Source: Opitutus sp.
GTDB lineage: Bacteria; Verrucomicrobiota; Verrucomicrobiia; Opitutales; Opitutaceae
DNA length: 64,000 nt
NCBI GenBank assembly: GCA_013821985.1
Contig: PNJQ01000005.1
Span: 1-64,000, forward strand
Direction of reading: 5' to 3'
In this document: positions 1-8,266 of the stretch, one piece after another
Layout of the letters: each line of letters begins with the position of its first letter
How positions within the stretch are numbered: position 1 is the stretch's first letter
Program-made: the position numbers and the translations under genes
Notes under the pieces: model-generated
Database searches by the model: none
What the model was told of the DNA's origin: nothing
The model's input: the letters and a program-made list of their open reading frames with translations, nothing else

Positions 1-1710
1 CGAGACTTGCGCGAAGCCGGTGATTTCGCTCAGCCATTTCTCGAGCTGCGCGAACAGCTTCGCGTAGCCCTTCGTCTGCTCGGCCGGCGCGAACGGATGC
101 AGCGCGCCGAATTCCGGCCAGGTCACGGGGAACATCTCGCTCGTGGCGTTGAGTTTCATCGTGCACGAGCCGAGCGAGATCATCGAGTGGACGAGCGAGA
201 GGTCCTTCGTCTCGAGTCGCTTGATGTAGCGGAGCATCTCGTGCTCGGTGTGGAAGGAGTTGAAGACTTTCGCGGTGAGGAAAGGCGACGTGCGCGCGAA
301 GGGTGTCGTGAGTCCCGCGTCTGCAGCCGGGGTCGTTGACCCCGGGCCGGGCTCAGCGAGCCCGGCTACAGATGTCGCGCCGAAGAGTTGCGAGAGCGTT
401 TCGATGTCCTTTACCGTCGTCGTCTCGTCGAGTGAGATGCCGACGGTCGTGTCGTTTACGCGGCCGAGATTGATCTTCTGCGCGAGGGCGGCGGCGTGGA
501 GTTTGGCGGCGTCGACGTTCGAGATCGTCAGCGTGTCGAACACTGGCTCGGCGTTCACCGTCGCACCGGTCGCCTTGATCGCATCCGCGAGCAGCGAAGT
601 GAGCAGACGCGTGCGCTGCGCAATTTTCTTCAAACCTTCGGGACCGTGATAAACGGCATACATCGACGCCATGACGGCGAGGAGCACCTGCGCGGTGCAG
701 ATGTTCGAGGTGGCCTTGTCGCGGCGGATGTGTTGTTCGCGCGTGCCGAGCGCGAGGCGCATGCCGGGATTGCCCTGCGCGTCTTTCGAGACGCCGACAA
801 GGCGGCCGGGCATCTGGCGCTTGTAGGCGTCTTTCGTCGCGAGGAAGCCCGCGTGCGGTCCGCCGAAGCCCATCGGCACGCCGAAACGCTGCGCGGAACC
901 GACCGCGACATCCGCGCCGATTTCGCCCGGCGCTTTCAAGAGCGTGAGCGCGAGCAGGTCCGTCGCGACGACGCAGAGCGCGCCGCCGGCGTGCGCTTTT
1001 TCGAAGAACGCCGAGAAATCCACGATGCTGCCGGTCGTGTCCGGGTATTGCACGAGCACGCCGAAGACGTTGGCGGCGGAAAATTCAAAGCCGCGGTGGT
1101 CGCCGACGACGACGGTGACGTTGAGCGGCTTCGCCCGCGTGCGGACGATGTCGATCGTCTGCGGGTGACATTTTTCAGAGACGAAGAACGTCGAGGCGCC
1201 GGCGGCATCGCCGAGCTTCACGCGGTGGGCGAGCATCATGGCCTCGGCGGCGGCGGTGCCTTCGTCGAGCATCGAGGCGTTGGCGATCTCGAGGCCGGTG
1301 AGGTCGGTGATGACGGTCTGGAAATTCAGCAGCGCTTCGAGGCGGCCTTGCGAAATCTCCGCCTGATACGGCGTGTAGGCGGTATACCACGCGGGGTTTT
1401 CGAGGATGTTGCGCTGGATGACGGGCGGCGTGGCGGTGTCGTAGTAGCCCAGGCCGATGAACGAGCGGAAGACCTTATTCTTCGATGCGAGCGCGCGGAG
1501 TTCGGCGAGGGCTTCGCGTTCGCCGAGGGCGGCGGGCAGGCGGAGCGGGCGCTTCAGCCGGATCTTGGCCGGCACGGCGGCATCCGTGAGCGCATCGATC
1601 GACTCGTAGCCGACGGTGCGGAGCATGGCAGCGACATCGGCGGCGGGGGAGCCGGTGTGGCGGCGTTCAAACGTGTCGAGCGGGGCGAGGAGATCTCGGG
1701 ACGAAGCCAT
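1..1710 (-). CDS. gcvP: Glycine dehydrogenase (decarboxylating), P-protein, 3' end outside window
   Basis: PLP-dependent P-protein of the glycine cleavage system, which decarboxylates glycine and passes the aminomethyl group to GcvH. The first 570 codons are visible, from the ATG at 1710 ([20 protein letters not shown]) to the window edge. Family landmarks are [51 protein letters not shown]-type regions and [14 protein letters not shown]. The PLP lysine lies in the missing C-terminal part. The ORF track does not list the gene because no stop falls inside the window; the track's 481-aa plus-strand ORF here is its antisense shadow. Oddity: about 19 residues ([20 protein letters not shown] region) are encoded by a palindromic DNA repeat at 319-375. 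Other genes of the system would be upstream on the minus strand or elsewhere. Confidence 0.95.
   Translation of the reverse strand, partial: MASSRDLLAPLDTFERRHTGSPAADVAAMLRTVGYESIDALTDAAVPAKIRLKRPLRLPAALGEREALAELRALASKNKVFRSFIGLGYYDTATPPVIQRNILENPAWYTAYTPYQAEISQGRLEALLNFQTVITDLTGLEIANASMLDEGTAAAEAMMLAHRVKLGDAAGASTFFVSEKCHPQTIDIVRTRAKPLNVTVVVGDHRGFEFSAANVFGVLVQYPDTTGSIVDFSAFFEKAHAGGALCVVATDLLALTLLKAPGEIGADVAVGSAQRFGVPMGFGGPHAGFLATKDAYKRQMPGRLVGVSKDAQGNPGMRLALGTREQHIRRDKATSNICTAQVLLAVMASMYAVYHGPEGLKKIAQRTRLLTSLLADAIKATGATVNAEPVFDTLTISNVDAAKLHAAALAQKINLGRVNDTTVGISLDETTTVKDIETLSQLFGATSVAGLAEPGPGSTTPAADAGLTTPFARTSPFLTAKVFNSFHTEHEMLRYIKRLETKDLSLVHSMISLGSCTMKLNATSEMFPVTWPEFGALHPFAPAEQTKGYAKLFAQLEKWLSEITGFAQVS
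319..375. repeat. Double-hairpin palindromic repeat inside gcvP coding sequence
   Basis: Two adjacent near-perfect hairpins are read on the minus strand: GCCGGGCTC-GCT-GAGCCCGGC and CCGGGGTC-AAC-GACCCCGG, flanked by TGTAGCC and GGCTGCAGA. The unit keeps the gcvP frame open and adds a Gly/Pro/Ala/Thr-rich linker just before the conserved [10 protein letters not shown] region. It looks like a dispersed intergenic palindrome that inserted into, and was tolerated in, a coding sequence. Only this copy is complete in the window. Confidence 0.75.
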
Positions 1711-1937
1711 CCGGGGAGGCTAGGCTGCCGGAACGGTGTCGCAACTGAGATTTCTTTTTTGAGCGGCGGCATTAACCCCCGTTGCGTGGCGGAAAGCCGG
1801 GCTGCTGCGCGTCAGGCCGCCGCGCAAGGGCAATTGGCCATGGCAGTCGGGAATATTCCCTTTGGGCGTCGTGCATCGGCGCTCGACGAGTATCCGCGCC
1901 GCGGCGATGCTCCGGTCGCGGGCCAGCAAGCACAACG

Positions 1938-4505
1938 ATGACCGCAAACAATTCCGGGGCGCCTTGGCGCATCACGGTCGCTTACGCGGCGGCGGCTGCC
2001 GCCTGGATACTCTTCAGCGATTCCGTTCTCAGCGGGATCGGTTTGCCGGACAACCATACGTGGCAAGTCGGCACCGCGAAAGGCCTTCTCTTCGTGCTCG
2101 CGACATCGGCGCTGCTCTTCGTGCTGGTGCGCCGGCTGGTCGCGCGCTCACAGGCGGCGGAGGCGGCGCTGCGCGAGAGCCAGGTGCGCTGGGAATTCGC
2201 GCTCGATGCGGCGGGGGACGGCATTTGGGACTGGAACGTGGAGACCGGTGCGGTCTTTTTTTCGCCGCGCTGCCTCGCCATCTTTGACTTTCTGCCCGGC
2301 GAAATCGCTCCGCGCATCGAGGAATGGCAGGGCCGCATACATCCGGACGACGCGGCCGAGGTCCAGCGGTCAATGCAGCACCACTTTGTCGGCAAGACCC
2401 CGGGCACCGTCACGAAACACCGCCTCCGCACCAAGGGGGGCGGCTACAAATGGGTTCTGACGCGCGGCAAAGTCATCGAGCGCACGAGCGAGGGGCGGCC
2501 GCGACGCATGCTCGGCGTCGCCACCGACATCACTGAGAGCCACCTCGCCCAAGCGCGCGCCGCCGAGGCGCTGGCGTTGAGCAACGTCGTGATCCAATCC
2601 TCCCCGGTCGGCATTATCACTTTCCAACGCGACGGCACGACCGTCACGGCCAACGAAGCCGCCGCGCGCATGGCGGGGGCGTCCGTCGGAGAATTGCTGG
2701 CCCAGAATTTCCGGCGCCTCGCTTCCTGGAAAAAATACGGACTGCTTTTCGCCGCCGACCGCGCCCTTGCGGAGCAACGCGAGATTGAGCACACGACCGA
2801 GATGGTCACGACGTTTGGCCGGCGCGTGCGCCTCGCGCTGCGCTTCGCGCCGTTCACTTTTCAGGGCGAGCAGCGTCTGCTCGCCGTCCTGATCGACGAG
2901 ACCGAGAAGCACCGCGCGGAACAGGAGCTGCAGCTCACGCGGGCCGCGCTCCAGGCTTCACCGGTGGCGTGGATCATCACGGATGCGAACGGCACCATCG
3001 AGTGGGTCAACCCCGCGTTCGCCAAGCTGACCGGCTATGCCGCCGACGAGGTGCTCGGCCGGAATCCGCGTTTCCTGCGTTCCGGCGATCATCCGCCGGA
3101 ATTCTACCAACAGATGTGGGAAACGATTCTGCGCGGCGAGGTGTGGGAGGCGGACATGCGCAACCGCCGCAAGGACGGCACGCTTTACCACGAACGGATG
3201 GTCATCGCGCCGGTGCGCGATGCGACGGGCGGGATCGGTCACTTCGTCGCGATGCAACAGGACATCACCAACGAGCGCGAACTCGAGCAGCAGCTCAATC
3301 GCGCGCAGCGGCTCGAGAGCATCGGCATGCTCGCGAGCGGCATCGCGCACGACCTGAACAACGTGCTCGCGCCGATCGTGCTCTCGATGGAGCTGTTGAA
3401 GCTGAAATTTCCGCAGCCCGACGTGCAGCCCGCGCTCAACGTCGTCGAGCAGGCCGCCCAACGGGGCGTCGGCATCGTGCGCCAGGTGCTCACGTTCGCG
3501 CGCGGCGTCGATGGCGAGCGCGGGCCGGTGCCGACACGCCAGCTGGTGCGCGATGTGGCGAAGCTCATCGAGGAGACTTTCCCGCGCAACATCGAGGTGC
3601 GCGTGCAGACCGATGCCGATGCGGGGATGGTGCGCGGCGACCTCACGCAACTGCATCAGGTCTTGCTCAATCTCGCGGTGAATGCGCGTGACGCGATGCC
3701 GGGCGGCGGCGTCATCGCGCTCTCCGCGCGAAATGCCGAGGTCGATGTCGCGCGCTCCCGGCGTTCGCCGCCGCTCCAGCCCGGTCCCCACATCGTGCTC
3801 GGCGTGGCGGACAACGGCAGCGGCATACCCTCGGAGGTGCTCGATCACATCTTCGAGCCGTTCTTCACCACCAAGCCGCGCGGCAAAGGCACCGGGCTCG
3901 GACTCTCGACGGTGCATGGCATCGTGCGCAGCCACGGCGGCGCGATCGACGTGAGCACGGCGCCGGAGACCGGCACGCAATTCGCGCTGTGGCTGCCGCG
4001 GCAGAGCGAGCCGACCAACGCGCCGGTCAACGCCGCCGCCGCCCACGGCGGCATCTCCGGCGCCGGCCGCCGGGTGCTGCTGGTCGATGACGAGCCCGCC
4101 ATCGTCGATGTAACGCGGCAGGTGTTGCAACGCCGCGGTTTCGACGTGCATGTCGCGGCTGACGGGATGGAGGCGCTGGCGCTGTTTCGCACCGCCGGAC
4201 CATGGGATGTCGTCCTGGCCGACCGCATGATGCCGCGCCTCGACGGGGTCGCGCTCGCCACCGCGATTCACGATTCGAACGCCGCGATCCCCGTGATCCT
4301 GATGTCGGGCGTAATCGACGATCCGGCCTCGACCGACGACGCGATGCGAACGGATTGCGCCGCGGCCGGCATCCGCACGCTGCTCGCGAAGCCGTTCACG
4401 GAAGAGGAACTGTTCGACGCGCTGCGCCGAGAATTGCGGCCAGCGGATGATGTGACCGCCGCGAAGAACCCTGAAGCCGGGTGGTTGCCGCCGTCCCGGC
4501 GGTGA
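1938..4505 (+). CDS. Membrane hybrid histidine kinase with three PAS domains and C-terminal receiver
   Basis: 855 aa from the ATG at 1938; the ORF-track start at 1782 would put 52 Arg-rich residues ahead of the first membrane helix. Two transmembrane helices lie near residues 11-28 and 47-65. Three PAS domains follow (about 85-200, 215-330, 335-450); the last has the WVNPAFAKLTGY core. The HisKA H-box is GIAHDLNNVLAP with His471. The HATPase carries N-box NLAVNARDAM, VADNGSGI and KGTGLGLSTVHGI. A receiver domain ends the protein, with VLLVDDEP and phospho-Asp762 in LADRMMPR. It closely resembles the kinase at 11300-14203 (same domain order and N-terminus), so the two are paralogues. Its last residues (NPEAGWLPPSRR) come from repeat-like DNA. 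Ligand and output are unknown. Confidence 0.9.
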   Translation: MTANNSGAPWRITVAYAAAAAAWILFSDSVLSGIGLPDNHTWQVGTAKGLLFVLATSALLFVLVRRLVARSQAAEAALRESQVRWEFALDAAGDGIWDWNVETGAVFFSPRCLAIFDFLPGEIAPRIEEWQGRIHPDDAAEVQRSMQHHFVGKTPGTVTKHRLRTKGGGYKWVLTRGKVIERTSEGRPRRMLGVATDITESHLAQARAAEALALSNVVIQSSPVGIITFQRDGTTVTANEAAARMAGASVGELLAQNFRRLASWKKYGLLFAADRALAEQREIEHTTEMVTTFGRRVRLALRFAPFTFQGEQRLLAVLIDETEKHRAEQELQLTRAALQASPVAWIITDANGTIEWVNPAFAKLTGYAADEVLGRNPRFLRSGDHPPEFYQQMWETILRGEVWEADMRNRRKDGTLYHERMVIAPVRDATGGIGHFVAMQQDITNERELEQQLNRAQRLESIGMLASGIAHDLNNVLAPIVLSMELLKLKFPQPDVQPALNVVEQAAQRGVGIVRQVLTFARGVDGERGPVPTRQLVRDVAKLIEETFPRNIEVRVQTDADAGMVRGDLTQLHQVLLNLAVNARDAMPGGGVIALSARNAEVDVARSRRSPPLQPGPHIVLGVADNGSGIPSEVLDHIFEPFFTTKPRGKGTGLGLSTVHGIVRSHGGAIDVSTAPETGTQFALWLPRQSEPTNAPVNAAAAHGGISGAGRRVLLVDDEPAIVDVTRQVLQRRGFDVHVAADGMEALALFRTAGPWDVVLADRMMPRLDGVALATAIHDSNAAIPVILMSGVIDDPASTDDAMRTDCAAAGIRTLLAKPFTEEELFDALRRELRPADDVTAAKNPEAGWLPPSRR

Positions 4506-4628
4506 CAAGAAAAGCGGCAAAGAAGCGAGGGTGAAGACCGAACACCTTTGCGGCTTCGAAGACCGAGCGTCATCGGCGGGGACGCCGCCGACCACTCCGC
4601 TTCCCGGCTTGCGTAGCCGGGTTGAACG
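4480..4628. repeat. Cluster of GC-rich palindromes across the kinase 3' end and nth leader
   Basis: Three short inverted repeats follow one another: CCGCCG-TC-CCGGCGG at the kinase stop, CGGCG-GGGA-CGCCG, and CCCGGCT-TGCGT-AGCCGGG. They resemble mosaic intergenic palindromes rather than an intrinsic terminator, since no T-run follows. The first overlaps the last codons of the kinase gene. Confidence 0.55.
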
Positions 4629-4644
4629 CTTTCGCCTGCGCGCG

Positions 4645-5310
4645 ATGCCTCGTGCGCGGACCAATGACGAATTCCCCTCGCGACAGTCACGCGCGGACTT
4701 CGTTGCGCGGCGGCTCGCGGAACTTTATCCGGAGACGCCGATCCCGCTCGATCATTGCGACGCCTACACGCTGCTCGTGGCCGTGTTGCTTTCGGCCCAA
4801 TGCACGGACAAGCGCGTCAACCAGGTGACGCCTCATCTCTGGGCGCTCGCGGAAACACCCGCGGCGATGGCGGGAGTGCCGGTGGAAAAAATTCAGGCGA
4901 TCATCCGTCCGTGCGGACTCTCGCCGCAGAAAGCGAAGGCGATCAGCGGACTCTCACGGTTGTTGCTTGAGCGGCACGGCGGCGAAGTGCCGCGGAGTTT
5001 TGCGGAGTTGGAGGCGCTGCCCGGCGTGGGGCACAAGACGGCGTCCGTGGTGATGAGCCAGGCGTTCGGCGAGCCGGCGTTCCCGGTCGATACGCACATT
5101 CACCGGCTCGCGCAGCGTTGGAAGCTCTCGAGCGGCCGCAATGTCGTGCAGACGGAAAGGGATTTAAAAAAACTATTTCCGCGCGAGACGTGGAATCAAC
5201 TGCACCTGCGGATCATCTTCTACGGCCGCGAACACTGCACGGCGCGCGGATGCGACGGCACGGTCTGCGAGATTTGCCGCACGCTGTTTCCGACGCGGAA
5301 GCGCCCGTAA
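4645..5310 (+). CDS. nth: Endonuclease III, DNA glycosylase/AP lyase
   Basis: 221 aa. This base-excision repair enzyme removes oxidised pyrimidines and nicks AP sites. The HhH hairpin is LPGVGHKTASVV with catalytic Lys131, and the catalytic Asp is D149 in FPVDTHIHRL; LLSAQCTDKRVNQVTP is the usual N-terminal signature. The ATG at 4645 is chosen because upstream codons in the ORF are repeat DNA; no clear ribosome binding site is seen. The Fe-S loop is odd: cysteines fall at 198, 203, 208 and 211 (C-x4-C-x4-C-x2-C), not the classical C-x6-C-x2-C-x5-C, so a 4Fe-4S cluster may be absent or differently bound. It is convergent with the Reb-like cluster, 19 bp away. Confidence 0.93.
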   Translation: MPRARTNDEFPSRQSRADFVARRLAELYPETPIPLDHCDAYTLLVAVLLSAQCTDKRVNQVTPHLWALAETPAAMAGVPVEKIQAIIRPCGLSPQKAKAISGLSRLLLERHGGEVPRSFAELEALPGVGHKTASVVMSQAFGEPAFPVDTHIHRLAQRWKLSSGRNVVQTERDLKKLFPRETWNQLHLRIIFYGREHCTARGCDGTVCEICRTLFPTRKRP

Positions 5311-5329
5311 CGCACGCGGAAGCAGAAGA

Positions 5330-6001
5330 TCAGTCGCCGGCCTGGGCTTCGGCGAATTGCTCCGGAAGATAGACGAGCAGTTCGGCGACTTGTTGGTGCA
5401 CGATGATGGAGGAGGGAACCTCGATCTCGATCAGCGGCGCGTAGGTGTTGGGCGGTGGACACCAGGTCTTGGTTTGCGGAACGAGGGCATCAGCAGCGGT
5501 GCGGAGCGCGATGACGAGTTCGCCGAGGATCGGAATGAGCGCCTCCACGATCGCGAGGACCGGCAGCGTGAAAGGCTCGGGCACTTTCGCGATCTCCTGC
5601 GCGGCGAAGCGACCGAGGATGGCGAGTTCCATGATGCGTGGTGCATCGATGAACGGCACCTGCAGGACGTTGTCGCTCAGCGTGGCGAGCGGCACGGCAC
5701 TGGCTTGCGTGACGGGCCATGTGAGGGCGGGCCGGGCGTCGGAGAAGGTAACGGTCAGCGTGGCGGTGCGCTCCGCGCCGGTGCTGGGGTCGGCTTCGAG
5801 TTCGACGAGGCCGAAGCCGCGGCCGGTTGCTCCGGAACTCACGCTCACCCACGAGGCGCCTGCGGACAGCGCCGCCGACCACGAGACGCGGTCGGCGGCG
5901 GTGTCGATCCAGACCGTCGCCTTGCCTCCGTGCGCGCCCAGGCAGATGAACGGCAGCGGAGGGGGCGGGGCCGGCGGTGGCGGAGCGGTCAGCTCTTGCA
6001 C
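5330..6001 (-). CDS. Reb-cluster protein with Pro-rich start and BACON-like domain
   Basis: About 223 aa if the GTG at 6001 is used; the start is uncertain (GTGs at 6007 and 6010 also fit) and overlaps the end of the preceding gene. After PPPPAPPPP comes a beta-rich stretch ending TWPVTQAS, with W..SVSSGATGRG and a GAERTATLTVTF strand. This pattern is typical of BACON or related Ig-like carbohydrate- or mucin-binding modules. The C-terminal half is helical and hydrophobic (EPFTLPVLAIVEALIPILGELVIAL). No signal peptide is seen. It is the last gene of the leftward cluster. Function is not known; a binding or anchoring role is inference. Confidence 0.6.
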   Translation of the reverse strand: MQELTAPPPPAPPPPLPFICLGAHGGKATVWIDTAADRVSWSAALSAGASWVSVSSGATGRGFGLVELEADPSTGAERTATLTVTFSDARPALTWPVTQASAVPLATLSDNVLQVPFIDAPRIMELAILGRFAAQEIAKVPEPFTLPVLAIVEALIPILGELVIALRTAADALVPQTKTWCPPPNTYAPLIEIEVPSSIIVHQQVAELLVYLPEQFAEAQAGD

Positions 6002-6585
6002 GCGCACCACAGCACGTCGAGCGAGCGGTCGGCGAAATTCTCGTCGTTGAACACGTCGGTCAGGAAGAGAAAATTGTCGTCGTCGTTTTCGTCGATCATG
6101 AGCAGGAGGCGATTGCTGGCCTCGATCGTCGCGCCGTTGTGGTGCACGGTGACTTCGACGCCCTCGATCTCGATCTCGGTCTCGTTGAAACCGTCCGGCA
6201 CGGTGGGGAGGCGGAGGTCGGTGGGAGCGAACAGCGCGTAATTGCGCAGCACGGTGCCGCCGATGCGGCTGCTGTTGACGGTGGCGAAGCTTTGGCGGAT
6301 CTCGCCGTCCTGCAGGGCGCTGTTGGCGGCGAGTTCGATTTGCGTGTCCCACACCGGAATGCCTTCGCGGGTCCAGGAGTAGAGGTTGATGCGCGCGCCT
6401 TGGGCGCGGCGGAAGTCGAACGTGGATTCGGTCAGCGCGCCGTGTCCGTAGAGCACGAGCGTGGCGGCGGTGGGAGTTGGTCCGGGCATGGGTGGTGGGG
6501 GTTCGGGAGTTGGGGGCCGCGGGGTGGGAATGTCCGGTCCCGGCGGCGGCGGACGCCGGGAGCGGATGGAAAGTTGGGCGCTCAT
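5989..6585 (-). CDS. Reb-cluster protein, Pro-rich N-terminus plus Stv-like His...Cys domain
   Basis: 198 aa. Residues 10-40 are a proline-rich linker (RPPPPGPDIPTPRPPTPEP). The remainder starts with LVLYGHGAL and ends DVLWCACKS. A His-Gly after one strand plus a terminal Trp-x-Ala-Cys-(K/R)-Ser is what I recall of putative adhesin Stv-type domains, which also carry an internal Gly-Thr-x-x-x-x-x-Tyr segment (here GGTVLRNYALF). The arrangement also recalls caspase/CHAT His-Cys dyads, but the spacing (about 150 residues) is too long for a standard one. The start is 4 bp after the previous stop, implying one transcript. The family assignment is from memory and should be treated as tentative. Confidence 0.6.
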   Translation of the reverse strand: MSAQLSIRSRRPPPPGPDIPTPRPPTPEPPPPMPGPTPTAATLVLYGHGALTESTFDFRRAQGARINLYSWTREGIPVWDTQIELAANSALQDGEIRQSFATVNSSRIGGTVLRNYALFAPTDLRLPTVPDGFNETEIEIEGVEVTVHHNGATIEASNRLLLMIDENDDDNFLFLTDVFNDENFADRSLDVLWCACKS

Positions 6586-6589
6586 CGGT

Positions 6590-7210
6590 TCAGAGCGGAA
6601 GGTAGTCGTGCCGCGGATCGCCGGAGCGCGCTCCGACGAAGAAGACCCAGTTGCTGCGCAGTTTTCGGAACTGGTAGGCGGGCTCGACGATGCCGGCCTT
6701 GAACGGCTGTTCGAGGCGCACGGAGTGCCAAGGCAGCTGGCGGAAATGCTCGACCCATTTCCGGCTGCGCGGCGCGGGATCGCCGCCGAACAGCTCGGCG
6801 AGAAACGCCGTCCAGAACGACGAAGGCAAAACGCGCAGATACGATTCGAGCACTTCCTCGGCGGATTCGGGCGAGAGCAGACCGTTGCGCCCGCCGATCG
6901 GCATCAGGCGAAAACTGTTGTTGTGATGGTGCAGCGTGGCCGGCGGGAAGTGTCCGCTGTTGCCGCTGAGGTGCGCGACGAACTGATCGGAGACACGGTA
7001 ACACGCGTCCCATTGCGTGAGGTGGCGGAGATTGTGGACGGGAACCTCGCGCTGCGGCGGACTCGCGACCCACCAGAAGAGGAAATTGAATGGGACGCGC
7101 TGGTCAGCCTGCGCCCAGAAGCGGAAGAGCGAACTCTCCGACTTGCGCGGATCGGGCCGCGGCGGGTGCGGAGGATGCGGTGGGCGAGGACGGCGGGGAC
7201 GTTTCTTCAT
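6590..7210 (-). CDS. Hypothetical Reb-cluster protein with His/Pro-rich N-terminus
   Basis: 206 aa; not recognised. It begins MKKRPRRPRPPHPPHPPRP, then has an aromatic-rich globular region (FNFLFWWVASPP, LHHHNNSFRLMPIGG, SSFWTAFLAELFGG, SNWVFFVGARSGDPRHDY). No signal peptide or obvious membrane helix. The ATG at 7210 overlaps the stop of the upstream gene (ATGA) and has a GGGAG-like ribosome site, so it is translationally coupled. Together with its two downstream neighbours it makes three consecutive proteins with a proline-rich N-terminus. Confidence 0.7.
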   Translation of the reverse strand: MKKRPRRPRPPHPPHPPRPDPRKSESSLFRFWAQADQRVPFNFLFWWVASPPQREVPVHNLRHLTQWDACYRVSDQFVAHLSGNSGHFPPATLHHHNNSFRLMPIGGRNGLLSPESAEEVLESYLRVLPSSFWTAFLAELFGGDPAPRSRKWVEHFRQLPWHSVRLEQPFKAGIVEPAYQFRKLRSNWVFFVGARSGDPRHDYLPL

Positions 7211-7494
7211 GGTGTGATCTCCCAATAGGCGCGCCCCGCCGCGGCGTTGGCGGCGGCGTCGAGCGTCGCGACGCCGGCCAGCGCGTTCGTGGCGGCGTAG
7301 GCGGCGAAGCCTTCCGCGATCGCGGCGGCTTCGAGCGCCAGCAGCGGGAGCACCAGGACGGCGGTGTCTTTCGCGAGCGATTTTTGCGTGAGGAGGTAGC
7401 CGGCCTGCGCGGCAAGAACGCCCGAGGCAGCGCTCGCCTGTGCGGTGGCGAGCGCCGCCTCGGTGGCCGACTGGCTGTCTGGCAAGTTGCTCAT
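7207..7494 (-). CDS. Small Ala-rich helical protein of the Reb-like cluster
   Basis: 95 aa, almost entirely helix-forming and alanine-rich (ATEAALATAQASAASGVLAAQAGYLL, LLALEAAAIAEGFAAYAATNALAG). Composition and size are like those of R-body structural subunits, but the G-x-x-PA...NQQ signature of the RebB-like neighbours is absent. It shares an ATGA overlap with the next gene. Role unknown; a structural component or membrane-active peptide is a guess from composition. Confidence 0.65.
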   Translation of the reverse strand: MSNLPDSQSATEAALATAQASAASGVLAAQAGYLLTQKSLAKDTAVLVLPLLALEAAAIAEGFAAYAATNALAGVATLDAAANAAAGRAYWEITP

Positions 7495-7512
7495 GGTCGG
7501 CGGGCCCGGCGG

Positions 7513-7857
7513 TTAGCCGGGAGGTTGCGGTTGATTTTGAAACGGCATCTTCGGCAGGCCGTAGATCTGCTGAATGGCTTCGATCTGTTTGAGCGACGCG
7601 GTCCACAGGTCCTGCGCGAGCTGCGGGTTGTTGGCCTCCTCGCCGGGCAGGCCGAGGCGGCCGGCGCTTTCGGCGATGACGACGGAGTTCGCCGCGCAAT
7701 CGAGCGCGAGTTTCGTCGGGTCGCCGATTGGCGCGAAGGCCGGGAGCACAGGCGGCGATGCGCCTTGGGCGAGCATCGCGCTGATGAGCAGCCGGAGCGC
7801 CTCGAGTTTATTCGAGGAAATCTCAGCGGGTGAGGGCGGAGGCGTGGGCTTGCTCAT
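7513..7857 (-). CDS. Hypothetical Reb-cluster protein, helical
   Basis: 114 aa; not recognised. A Pro-rich start (MSKPTPPPSPAE) is followed by predicted helices (NKLEALRLLISAMLAQG, TKLALDCAANSVVIAESAGRLG, PQLAQDLWTASLKQIEAIQQIYG). Its start lies 35 bp inside the upstream gene, and 18 bp separate its stop from the next start, so it sits in the same transcript. The middle helix (ALDCAANSVVIAESAGRL) faintly recalls the RebB-like helix, but I would not assign it. Confidence 0.65.
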   Translation of the reverse strand: MSKPTPPPSPAEISSNKLEALRLLISAMLAQGASPPVLPAFAPIGDPTKLALDCAANSVVIAESAGRLGLPGEEANNPQLAQDLWTASLKQIEAIQQIYGLPKMPFQNQPQPPG

Positions 7858-8254
7858 GAGTGGGGGCCGGCTTGGGCGGTTGATCGAACGGATAGAACGG
7901 ATCGTAGCGGCGGCGCAGCGGCGCGTCGTGACCGGGCGGGAGCGTGCCGGCGGTGTGCTGGTTCACCCAGGCGAGAGCGGCGGCGAACGTGAGCGGCGTG
8001 GCGTTGACCGGCGCGCGGTCGCCGATTTTTTGCACGCCGCGCAGCACGACGTAGCGGCCGCCCGGACTGGCGAAGACGTTGCAATCGACGGGTGGCACGC
8101 CCGCGGCGGCCTGCGTCACCGTGTCGAACATCTGCTCGTAGCGGTTCGCGCAGGCTTGGCCCGCGGCTTTTTGCGCGGCGAGGAGTTTCGCCGCCATGTC
8201 CTGGAGCGCGTCCTGCGCCTGCTTCTGCAGGATGGATTTCGGATCGGTGGACAT
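7823..8254 (-). CDS. Hypothetical Reb-cluster protein
   Basis: 143 aa from the ATG at 8254; the track's TTG at 8263 is less likely. The helical N-terminus (KSILQKQAQDALQDMAAKLLAAQKAAGQACANRY) is followed by a compact domain (GGRYVVLRGVQKIG, TFAAALAWVNQHTAG) and a Pro/Tyr tail (RRYDPFYPFDQPPKPAP). No known family is recognised. It is encoded 12 bp after the RebB-like gene at 8267-8902 and overlaps the next gene by 35 bp, which argues for co-expression. Confidence 0.65.
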   Translation of the reverse strand: MSTDPKSILQKQAQDALQDMAAKLLAAQKAAGQACANRYEQMFDTVTQAAAGVPPVDCNVFASPGGRYVVLRGVQKIGDRAPVNATPLTFAAALAWVNQHTAGTLPPGHDAPLRRRYDPFYPFDQPPKPAPTHEQAHASALTR

Positions 8255-8266
8255 GGCGGACAAAAC

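Noticed and set aside
496-1941. 481-aa plus-strand ORF
   Set aside because: Antisense to gcvP; Arg/Glu/Gly-rich composition typical of a GC-rich shadow frame.
6500-7210. Polymorphic toxin or contact-dependent inhibition module
   Set aside because: Pro-rich linkers fit, but there are no Rhs/filamentous repeats, secretion signals or adjacent immunity-like gene.
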